This document shows, in pieces, positions 36,556 through 43,811 of a DNA stretch of 64,000 bases. Numbering within the stretch: position 1 is the first letter of the stretch; each line of letters opens with the position of its first letter. The notes beneath the pieces are model-generated. The model saw nothing but the letters and a program-made list of their open reading frames with translations, searched no databases and had not been told where the DNA came from. Source of the stretch: Lysobacterales bacterium (GTDB lineage Bacteria > Pseudomonadota > Gammaproteobacteria > Xanthomonadales > Ahniellaceae); the NCBI GenBank assembly GCA_016703225.1, contig JADJCM010000010.1, positions 186,001 to 250,000 of the forward strand. The letters are read 5' to 3'. The translations under genes and the position numbers were made by a program.

Positions 36556-37074
36556 ATGAACGGGTTTCCACAGAACGAACGGATCACGCGTTTCTACGCG
36601 GCGTTTCGGGATCTCGATGGCGCAGCGATGCAGGCGGCCTACGCGGCCGATGCCGAGTTCGAGGACGAAGTGTTCACGCTGCGCGGTCGTGAGGAAATCG
36701 GCGCGATGTGGCGCATGTTGTGCACGGCGGTGGACGACAAGGGCCGCGCTGACTGGAAGCTCGAGTTCAACGGCATCGACTGCGACGACGAAGTCGGCGT
36801 CGCACACTGGGAACCGACCTATCGCTTCAGTGCCACCGGTCGCATCGTGCACAACATCATCGACGCCGAGTTCGCGTTCGACCGCGACGGCCTGATCCTC
36901 AAGCACCGCGACCGCTTCGATTTCTGGCGCTGGTCACGCCAGGCGCTTGGGGTACCCGGCGTGCTGCTCGGCTGGTCGCCGCTGTTGCGCAACAAGGTGC
37001 GCGCGCAGGCGGCCGTCAATCTGGCGCGGTTCCGCGCCGCTCAGCCCGCGAACGCGACCAGCGCGATCAGGTAG
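36556..37074 (+). CDS. SnoaL/NTF2-like fold protein
   Basis: A 172-residue cytoplasmic protein with the cone-shaped NTF2-like fold. The start NERITRFYAAFRDLDGAAMQ and AAYAADAEFEDEVFTLRGRE are typical of SnoaL-like polyketide-cyclase and ketosteroid-isomerase relatives. GREEIGAMWRMLC follows, and the core ends HRDRFDFWRWSRQALG. Function unknown; such proteins often bind small hydrophobic ligands. Its 3' end overlaps the converging exchanger gene by 34 bases. Confidence 0.82.
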   Translation: MNGFPQNERITRFYAAFRDLDGAAMQAAYAADAEFEDEVFTLRGREEIGAMWRMLCTAVDDKGRADWKLEFNGIDCDDEVGVAHWEPTYRFSATGRIVHNIIDAEFAFDRDGLILKHRDRFDFWRWSRQALGVPGVLLGWSPLLRNKVRAQAAVNLARFRAAQPANATSAIR

Positions 37075-37997
37075 CCGGCGTAGGCGGCGAGCAGAAAGGC
37101 GCCATTGCCGCGGGTCAGGCGCATGTCCCACAGGGCCAGTGGCCAGAGCAGCACCGAGAGCGCGATCAGCGCCGGCAGATCCAGCACGCGCAGCGTGGGC
37201 GCGGTGGCCGGGATCGGCTGCACCAGCGCCGTGGCGCCGAGGATGAACAGCACGTTGTAGAGGTTCGAGCCGATGACGTTGCCGATCGCGATGTCGCTTT
37301 GGCCACGACGCGCGGCGGCGATCGAGGAAGCGATCTCGGGTGCCGAGGTGCCGACGGCGACCACGGTCAGACCGATCACCAGATCGGACAGTCCCCACAG
37401 TTTGGCCAGTGTCACCGCTGCATCGACCGCGACCTTGGCGCCGAGCATCAACAGGACCAGTCCGCCGACCACCAGCGCGAGGGTGAGCCAGAGTGCGTGC
37501 GGCAGCTTCGGCTCGTTTGCCGCGAACTCCTGCTGCACCAGCGCCGGTTCGGCACGCGCCGAGCGGATCAGGAAGGCCATGAAGCCGACGAAACCGGCGA
37601 GCAGCACGAAGCCGTCCATGCGACTGACGACGCCGTTCCAGACCATTGCGAACAGCGCCAGGTGCAGCACGATCATCGCCGGCAGTTCCACCTGCAGCAG
37701 CCGCAGGCGGATGGCGAGCGGTGCGACCAGCGCCGACAGCCCGAGGATCAGTCCGATGTTGGCGATGTTGGAACCGACCACGTTGCCGAGCGCGATGTCG
37801 GTGTTGCCCTTGATCGCCGCACCCAGCGTGACGGACAGTTCCGGTGCCGAGGTGCCGAACCCGACCACCACGAGACCGATGATGAAATGGCTGATGCCGA
37901 AGCGCTCGGCCAGACCCGACGCGCCGCGCACGAACCAATCGGCGCCGAGCGCGAGGATGGCCACGCCAATGGCGAACAGGAACAGTTGCAGTGTCAT
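37041..37997 (-). CDS. CaCA-family calcium/sodium antiporter (YrbG-like)
   Basis: A 318-residue inner-membrane cation exchanger with about ten helices in two inverted halves. The two alpha-repeats are clear: VGFGTSAPELSVTLGAAIKG with GNVVGSNIANIGLILG in the first half, and VAVGTSAPEIASSIAAARRG with GNVIGSNLYNVLFILG in the second. The acidic residues in the GTSAPE motifs bind the ion. The gene overlaps the upstream 37994-38473 gene by four bases, so they form a unit, and it overlaps the SnoaL-like gene tail-to-tail. Confidence 0.95.
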   Translation of the reverse strand: MTLQLFLFAIGVAILALGADWFVRGASGLAERFGISHFIIGLVVVGFGTSAPELSVTLGAAIKGNTDIALGNVVGSNIANIGLILGLSALVAPLAIRLRLLQVELPAMIVLHLALFAMVWNGVVSRMDGFVLLAGFVGFMAFLIRSARAEPALVQQEFAANEPKLPHALWLTLALVVGGLVLLMLGAKVAVDAAVTLAKLWGLSDLVIGLTVVAVGTSAPEIASSIAAARRGQSDIAIGNVIGSNLYNVLFILGATALVQPIPATAPTLRVLDLPALIALSVLLWPLALWDMRLTRGNGAFLLAAYAGYLIALVAFAG

Positions 37998-38473
37998 GGG
38001 CTCCGCATCCGATGGCGGTCAGTGTTCGGTAACGCTGCATCGCGTTGCGCAATGCGGTCGCCGGCGGCATCGACTACGTTCTGCGGCAGCTTGATCCGCG
38101 CGACTGGCGGACTGCCGATTTCGAGGCAGACGGCGCGATGCCAGAGGAAGGCGACCGCATCTCCGCTCCGGATCTCTGCCCACGGTATGAGGAGTTGCTC
38201 ATGGCCAATCCGGAAGAAGAACAGGACCGAAAGATAGAGGCCCTCGTCAGCGACATGCGCATTCGGGCAGTGCTTGTAGGAGACGATGCCGACCGAACCA
38301 TTGACCCAACGAAACACCGTGCCGCGCGGCTCTTTTTCGGTTGCGTAATTCTCCGCCAGTTTCCGCCAGCCGCTGACGAATGCCAGCAGCAGCACGATTG
38401 CGCACCAAAACATCGGAAACACGACGAGAAACAATCCGATGATCAGCATGTGGAGGAAAGTCTGTTCGGTCAT
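37994..38473 (-). CDS. Membrane-anchored protein of unknown function
   Basis: A 159-residue protein with one strong N-terminal membrane helix (LIIGLFLVVFPMFWCAIVLL), followed by a soluble domain of beta strands (VNGSVGIVSYKHCPNAHVAD; LYLSVLFFFRIGHEQLLIPW). This pattern resembles a PH-like fold on a short anchor, but I do not recognise a family. I chose the ATG at 38473. Its stop overlaps the start of the exchanger gene by four bases, so its function may be linked to that transporter. Confidence 0.75.
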   Translation of the reverse strand: MTEQTFLHMLIIGLFLVVFPMFWCAIVLLLAFVSGWRKLAENYATEKEPRGTVFRWVNGSVGIVSYKHCPNAHVADEGLYLSVLFFFRIGHEQLLIPWAEIRSGDAVAFLWHRAVCLEIGSPPVARIKLPQNVVDAAGDRIAQRDAALPNTDRHRMRSP

Positions 38474-38611
38474 GAGAGCAGCTTGTTCATGTGACGACGC
38501 GCGGCGGTTGCGGCAGGGCAGGTCGAACGCATTGGACAACCGCTCGAAACGGGGTGCACTGCCGACCTCGCCGCAGCCCCGGCACGACCGATTCCAGCGT
38601 TCGCTTTCAGT

Positions 38612-39010
38612 TCATTCGGAGTCGTCATCGCGATCTCGGCGGAACAGATAGCGGCGAACTTCCGCGTACTCGCCGGATGCACCTCGCACGACCTGTACGA
38701 CGGCAATCCTGTTCCGCGTGATCTCCGCAACTTGCCCAGAGTTCTCGCCGACGAACTCGCCTGGGCGAATAATGTGTACGCGGCCGGTATGGTCGACGAG
38801 GCGTGCACGATTACCGTCTGATGTCTTCTCGAACTCCACGTAGTCCAGACAGCCGATGCTCATGGTCTCGTGCAAGGGCCCGAAAGAGCCGGGACCATCG
38901 ATGTCTGCACGCGTAGGCGGTTGATTCTCGACCAGGACCATGCACGCTTCGTCGGACGCGGCCGAAGTCCGGGTCAACAGAAGAGCGAGCAGTACGGCAG
39001 CAGCCTTCAT
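38612..39010 (-). CDS. Orphan PilP-like periplasmic protein
   Basis: A 132-residue exported protein (signal MKAAAVLLALLLTRTSAA). The C-terminal half, with GRVHIIRPGEFVGENSGQVA, EITRNRIAVVQVV and EYAEVRRYLFR, follows the layout of the beta domain of PilP, the periplasmic ring protein of type IV pili. No pilM, pilN, pilO or pilQ is adjacent and the lipobox of PilP is absent. It is therefore a stand-alone relative rather than the pilus PilP. The start at 39010 is set by the signal peptide. Role unknown. Confidence 0.6.
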   Translation of the reverse strand: MKAAAVLLALLLTRTSAASDEACMVLVENQPPTRADIDGPGSFGPLHETMSIGCLDYVEFEKTSDGNRARLVDHTGRVHIIRPGEFVGENSGQVAEITRNRIAVVQVVRGASGEYAEVRRYLFRRDRDDDSE

Positions 39011-39128
39011 GAACGTCTGACCTCGACCCGGGGAGAACTGCGGAACAGATGTGGCGAGTCTGTGAGAGCCGCGGCAGCTGGTCAAGAATGCCCGCGGCCA
39101 CTTGGTTTCCGTCTGGAGTGGGTCGCGT

Positions 39129-40496
39129 TCAATCGAGCACCGCGATCGCCTCGGACAGACGCTCGACGGCGATGATGCGGATGCCGGCCGGCGGTTTTTT
39201 CGGGGCGTTGGCTTTCGGCACGACGATGCGCTCGAAGCCGTGCGAGGCGGCTTCGCGGATGCGTTCCTCGCCGTTCGGGACCGGGCGAATTTCGCCGGCG
39301 AGGCCGACTTCGCCGAAGACGGCGAGGTGCGGTCCGAGCGGGCGGTTGCGGAAGCTCGACAACGCCGCCAGCAACACCGGCAGATCGGCCGCGGTTTCCT
39401 GCACGCGGATGCCGCCGACCACGTTCACGAACACGTCCTGGTCGTAGAGCGCGAAGCCGCCGTGCTTGTGCAGCACCGCGAGCAGCATCGCCAAGCGGTT
39501 CTGCTCGAGGCCGAGCGCGACGCGGCGCGGATTCGCGAGCGGCGACTGGTCGACCAGCGCCTGCACCTCGACCAGCAACGGCCGCGTGCCTTCGCGCGTG
39601 ACCATGATGGCGCTGCCCGGGGTCGGTTCGCCGTGGTTCGAGAGGAAGATCGCGGACGGGTTGGGCACCTCGCGCAGGCCCTTGTCGCCCATCGCGAACA
39701 CGCCCAGTTCGTTGACCGCGCCGAAGCGGTTCTTGAACGCGCGCAGCACGCGGAAGCGGCTGCCGGAATCGCCCTCGAAATACAGCACCGCATCGACCAT
39801 GTGCTCGAGCACGCGCGGGCCGGCGATGCCGCCTTCCTTGGTCACGTGGCCGATCAGGAACACCGCGCAGCCCACTTCCTTGGCGTAGCGCACCAGGCGT
39901 GCCGCCGATTCGCGTACCTGCGACACCGAACCGGGCGCCGACTCGACCTGGTCCGAGTACATGGTCTGGATCGAGTCGATCACCAGGAAGTCGGGCTTCT
40001 GCGCGACCGCGGTGTCGAGGATGCGCTCGATGCCGGTATCGGCGAGCGCGTCGATCGCTGCGAGCGGCAGGCCAAGTCGGCGTGCGCGTGCAGCGACCTG
40101 GCCCAGGCTCTCCTCGCCGGTCACGTACAGCGTCTTTGAGCGCCCGGCGAGCGAGGCCAATGCCTGCAGCACCAGCGTCGACTTGCCGATGCCGGGATCG
40201 CCGCCGATCAGCACCACCGAGCCGCGCACCAGCCCGCCGCCGAGCACGCGGTCGAGTTCACCGATGCCGATCAGGGTGCGTTGCTCTTCCGACTCCGACA
40301 CCTTCGCCAGCGCAGTGACCAGCGCGCTGCCTGCCCCCGCATAGCCGCCGCGCGCCTCCTGCTTCGACGCCTTGCCCGCGGCCAGTCGAAATTCGGACAG
40401 CGTGTTCCAGGCATTGCATTCGCCGCACTGGCCCTGCCACTTCGAGTACTCGGCACCGCAGTCGTTGCAGACGTAGGCGGTCTTGGCTTTGGCCAT
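39129..40496 (-). CDS. radA: DNA repair protein RadA
   Basis: A 455-residue RecA-related branch-migration ATPase/helicase. In order it shows an N-terminal four-Cys zinc finger (YVCNDCGAEYSKWQGQCGEC), a Walker A motif (GGDPGIGKST), the RadA-specific KNRFG motif (in RAFKNRFGAVNE) and a C-terminal Lon-protease-like domain (from about residue 300). It acts on recombination intermediates. It is transcribed alone, or possibly after the HNH gene 44 bases upstream on the same strand. Confidence 0.98.
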   Translation of the reverse strand: MAKAKTAYVCNDCGAEYSKWQGQCGECNAWNTLSEFRLAAGKASKQEARGGYAGAGSALVTALAKVSESEEQRTLIGIGELDRVLGGGLVRGSVVLIGGDPGIGKSTLVLQALASLAGRSKTLYVTGEESLGQVAARARRLGLPLAAIDALADTGIERILDTAVAQKPDFLVIDSIQTMYSDQVESAPGSVSQVRESAARLVRYAKEVGCAVFLIGHVTKEGGIAGPRVLEHMVDAVLYFEGDSGSRFRVLRAFKNRFGAVNELGVFAMGDKGLREVPNPSAIFLSNHGEPTPGSAIMVTREGTRPLLVEVQALVDQSPLANPRRVALGLEQNRLAMLLAVLHKHGGFALYDQDVFVNVVGGIRVQETAADLPVLLAALSSFRNRPLGPHLAVFGEVGLAGEIRPVPNGEERIREAASHGFERIVVPKANAPKKPPAGIRIIAVERLSEAIAVLD

Positions 40497-40540
40497 CAGT
40501 TACCTCGCTTCGAGTTGCGCGGGTCGGGCTATCGCGTCCG

Positions 40541-41275
40541 TCACTGGCGGCCTCGCTCGGTTGCCGTTATGCATGCCGCCCATGTGGACGATGCTCGGCG
40601 ACGCAACTCCGCAAAGGGCTGAAGTCGGGCACCGATCGGCCCGAAACACCAGCCCATCAGGCCGTGCGTATCCGCCTGCGGCAGTTCGATCACGAGCTTG
40701 TCGAAGTCGTCTGCGGCCAGCGCTTGGCGAACGCATGCCACGATCCGCCGATAGGCTCGACGATAACCTTCCGCCATGCCTTCGCGCCGGTCAAGATGCA
40801 ACACCTGCACCGTGACCTCCCCCTTGGGCGAGGGCGCGCCGCTGGCCGCGTCATATCGAGCAGTGAGATTGCCCGTGTCCGGATCGAAGTCCAGACATTG
40901 CCAAGGATCTTCGGCACTGGGGTCCACCAGCAAGGGCTCACCGGCCCTTGAAAGCGGGAACCGATCGCCCTTGAATCGCCCGCACTCGGTGCAGCACAGC
41001 AGCATGTTGGGCCAGGCGAACGTGCGATCCGGATAGCGGGACTTGGGCCAGAAGTGTTCGATGTCGCTGCCATGCGAGTCCACGCAATACATGCAGTGTT
41101 CACCTGCACCCGCCATTTCCCGAAGTGTGCGAAAGACCGTGGCCATGGCTTTCGTCTGACGCGCAGCGCGCCATGTGTTTTCGGCATTCGCGCCGCGCTC
41201 AGTTGCCAGCGATTGACGGCGCTCAAGGTAAGCGCGAGTGCCAGCGGGCAACTCACGGCGTTGCACGTGACGCAC
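40541..41275 (-). CDS. PtuB-like HNH endonuclease of a putative Septu-type defence module
   Basis: A 244-residue HNH nuclease. The beta-beta-alpha metal finger has structural cysteines at 61/64 and 95/98. The catalytic histidine is His74 in DIEHFWPKSRYPD, and WPNMLLC supplies the second position (Asn90). Where relatives read CNxxK, this protein has CGRFKGDRFP, so Gly99 replaces the last Asn of the motif. The GTG at 41275 lies two bases behind the ATPase stop, so both genes form one operon. HNH proteins of this kind with an ATPase partner form the Septu system (PtuB with PtuA) and are effectors of some retrons. No reverse transcriptase is present here. Defence function is inferred from family and pairing. 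Confidence 0.8.
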   Translation of the reverse strand: MRHVQRRELPAGTRAYLERRQSLATERGANAENTWRAARQTKAMATVFRTLREMAGAGEHCMYCVDSHGSDIEHFWPKSRYPDRTFAWPNMLLCCTECGRFKGDRFPLSRAGEPLLVDPSAEDPWQCLDFDPDTGNLTARYDAASGAPSPKGEVTVQVLHLDRREGMAEGYRRAYRRIVACVRQALAADDFDKLVIELPQADTHGLMGWCFGPIGARLQPFAELRRRASSTWAACITATERGRQ

Positions 41276-41277
41276 GG

Positions 41278-42585
41278 CTACAGATCCTCGTCGGCCTGAG
41301 CGAACAGCTGCAGCTGTGCCACCAGGTTACGCTCGACCTTGCTCAGTTTTGCGCCGGACCGCTCCTTCGACTTGAGCTTCGCGTATTTTGCCCGGGCATG
41401 CACCGCGCGGGGTGAGCGCGTGTTCTGCAGCCCGAATGCCGATGTCAGCAGAATGGTATCGGGCCGTGAGGCAATGACCTTGCGGTACTCGTCATCACTC
41501 AAGGCATGTGGACGGTCGGTGCTGCCCGGTTCAGGCAGCACGAACAGCCCGTTTGGGTCGGCCGCCTGGCAGATGATGGGACTGTGCGTAGTCACGAGAA
41601 ACTGGACGTTCGGGAAGTGCTGCTTGAGCCAGAAGCCGATCTCACGTTGCCACTCGGGATGCAGGTGGGCGTCGATTTCGTCGATCAGGACGACGCCACT
41701 CCGCTTGAAGAACAGTCTGCCTTCGGCGTCGCGTCCGGTGAGGTCAGATAGGCCGTATACGCTGATCAGGTGGCGCAGGATGTCTGCCATCAGGGCAAGC
41801 GCGGCGCGGTAACCGTCGCTCATCTCGCCCCAGGACAACTGGAGCCCGTTCCGATCCTTGAGCCAGAGTCCATCGGAATCGATGCGGTCCACGGTAATCT
41901 GGTTCGGCATCAGTTCATCACGTAGCACCTCCAGGATGAGGTCGCGCTGCTCCCTGGCCTCCTTGGCTCCAGATCGGTCTTCCAGCGACTTGTGGCTGAT
42001 CGTGCGCAGCCATTGGTCCACCTCGGCCAGCGAGGCCGCCTCCTGGAACATCGTGACGAACCGCTCGGTTGCCGGCGCGACCATCTGGCGCATGGCCTCG
42101 GGTGAAGCGCCAAATACGCGCCGGAACGGGCCATAACCGCAGGAGAACCATCCCTTGGCTTCCGGCGACCAAACCGTGCGTTGCGGGGTGGAGTAGTTCT
42201 TGCGGCTGACACCGCTGGGTGTTTCAGCCTCGATCTGCGGCTCTTTCTGACCGTTCTTCAACACGATTCGGGCATGAAATGCCTTCTCGGGCAGGCGCCC
42301 GCCCTCGGTCAGATAGTCGTCCTTCTCGACGCGGACGATTCCGAGTTCTACCGCAGCTTCGTGCTGGCCATGCCGAATCCAGCGATGAAAGCTCGGCTGC
42401 AGCGAGCGCGCCGTATCCCGGCCGGTCAGTCCGATGGCGATCGCCTTGAGCAGGGTGCTCTTGCCAGAACCGTTGTCGCCGGTGAAAACGGTCCAGCCAG
42501 CGAAACTGCCGTCCGGGCGCGTGAAATCAAAGCTGAGATCCGCGAATCCGCGGATGTCCGTTAGCGTCGCTTTGCTGATGTACAC
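41278..42585 (-). CDS. PtuA-like AAA/ABC ATPase of a putative Septu-type defence module
   Basis: This 435-residue ATPase of the RecF/SMC-like AAA15/21 group should sense infection and control the HNH partner. Walker A is at residues 36-44 (GDNGSGKST). The signature-like LSWGEMSDGYRAALA, Walker B GVVLIDEIDAHLHPEW and the switch histidine in FLVTTHSPIICQA are all present. I chose the GTG at 42585: YISKATLTDIRGF is the normal family start, and GGAGG lies eight bases upstream. A TTG ten codons earlier is the alternative. The two-gene unit lies between radA and alr, a foreign block among core genes. Related ATPases also occur in retron and OLD-type systems. Confidence 0.8.
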   Translation of the reverse strand: MYISKATLTDIRGFADLSFDFTRPDGSFAGWTVFTGDNGSGKSTLLKAIAIGLTGRDTARSLQPSFHRWIRHGQHEAAVELGIVRVEKDDYLTEGGRLPEKAFHARIVLKNGQKEPQIEAETPSGVSRKNYSTPQRTVWSPEAKGWFSCGYGPFRRVFGASPEAMRQMVAPATERFVTMFQEAASLAEVDQWLRTISHKSLEDRSGAKEAREQRDLILEVLRDELMPNQITVDRIDSDGLWLKDRNGLQLSWGEMSDGYRAALALMADILRHLISVYGLSDLTGRDAEGRLFFKRSGVVLIDEIDAHLHPEWQREIGFWLKQHFPNVQFLVTTHSPIICQAADPNGLFVLPEPGSTDRPHALSDDEYRKVIASRPDTILLTSAFGLQNTRSPRAVHARAKYAKLKSKERSGAKLSKVERNLVAQLQLFAQADEDL

Positions 42586-42728
42586 AGATCGAGCCTCCGG
42601 AAGAGCAATGTTCAACGATCGCCGTTAGGGCCAAGAGTAGCGCCACCAGACATTGATCCTGCGGCGAAATTGGAATTTTCAGTGTGGCATTTGGCCGGCG
42701 CAAGGCGACGAATCGAGCGGGCAAACGG

Positions 42729-43811
42729 TCAGTGTTCGTCTTCCAGAAACATCACGCGGCGGGTGACGCCGCAGGTGAGTTCATAGCTGATGGTGCCGGC
42801 GGCGGTGGCGATGCGTTCGACCGGGAGTTCGGGTCCCCACAGCAGGACGCGGTCGTTGATCTTCGCGTCCGCGTGCTGGCGCAGGTCGATCGTCATCAGG
42901 TCCATCGAGACGCGGCCGATGATCGGCGCGCTGCGGCCGTGCAGGAGCACGGGCGTGCCGCCGGGCGCGCTGCGCGGGTAGCCGTCGCCGTAGCCGATCG
43001 CGACCACGCCTACGTCCATGTCTTCCGGGCATTCGTAGCTGCCGCCATAGCCGACGCGTTCGCCGCGACCGACGCGATTGATCGCGATCAGCTTGCTCGA
43101 CAGGCTCATCGCCGGGCGCAGGCCGTCGTCGGCGCCGCAGCGCTCGTGCTCGACGCTGAGTCCGTACAGCGCACCGCCGGCGCGGACCCAGTCCGCGTGC
43201 GCGTCCGGGCAGTGCACGATGGCGGCGGAATTGGCGATCGAGCGTGCCGCGTGGGCATGTGCGGTGGCCAGCCGGAAGTGTCCGAGCTGGATCGCGGTGG
43301 CCGCTTGCGCGGGTTCGTCGGAACTGGCGAAGTGGCTCATCACCACGATCTCGGCATGCACGTTCGGCAGCGCGCGCAGTTCGGCGAGCAGGGCATCGGT
43401 GCGCGTCGGATCGAAGCCGAGCCGGTGCATGCCGGTGTCGAGCTTGAGCCAGACGCGCAACGGACGCGGGTCGCGGTCGGCGCGGAGCAGGGCCAGTTGG
43501 TGGTCGTGGTGGACGACGATGTCGAGGTCGAGCCGGCGCACTTCCAGCAGATCGCCGGCCTCATCGATGCCGGCCAGCACGACGATGCGGTGGCGGATGC
43601 CGGCGGCGCGCAGGCGCTGGCCGTCGGCGATGGCGGCGACGCCGAAGGCATCGGCACCGGACAATGCGCGCGCCACGCGCTCGAGCCCGTGGCCGTAGCC
43701 ATCGGCCTTGATCACGGCCATCACCCGACTGTGCGGCGCCAGTGTGCGCACCCGCGCCAGATTGTGCTGCAACGCGCCGAGGTGGATCGTCGCGAAGGCC
43801 GATCGACTCAC
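42729..43811 (-). CDS. alr: Alanine racemase
   Basis: A 360-residue PLP enzyme that makes D-alanine for peptidoglycan. The PLP lysine is in AVIKADGYGHGLERVA near residue 35, and the catalytic Tyr is in RVGYGGSYECPE near 255. The N-terminal barrel and C-terminal beta domain (with IGRVSMDLMTIDL) are complete. The start overlaps the dnaB stop by four bases, so dnaB and alr form an operon, as in other gammaproteobacteria. Confidence 0.97.
   Translation of the reverse strand: MSRSAFATIHLGALQHNLARVRTLAPHSRVMAVIKADGYGHGLERVARALSGADAFGVAAIADGQRLRAAGIRHRIVVLAGIDEAGDLLEVRRLDLDIVVHHDHQLALLRADRDPRPLRVWLKLDTGMHRLGFDPTRTDALLAELRALPNVHAEIVVMSHFASSDEPAQAATAIQLGHFRLATAHAHAARSIANSAAIVHCPDAHADWVRAGGALYGLSVEHERCGADDGLRPAMSLSSKLIAINRVGRGERVGYGGSYECPEDMDVGVVAIGYGDGYPRSAPGGTPVLLHGRSAPIIGRVSMDLMTIDLRQHADAKINDRVLLWGPELPVERIATAAGTISYELTCGVTRRVMFLEDEH

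Noticed and set aside
40541..42585. A retron with ATPase and HNH effectors
   Set aside because: Neither a reverse transcriptase gene nor space for a retron non-coding RNA exists next to the pair: radA lies 44 bases downstream and alr 143 bases upstream.
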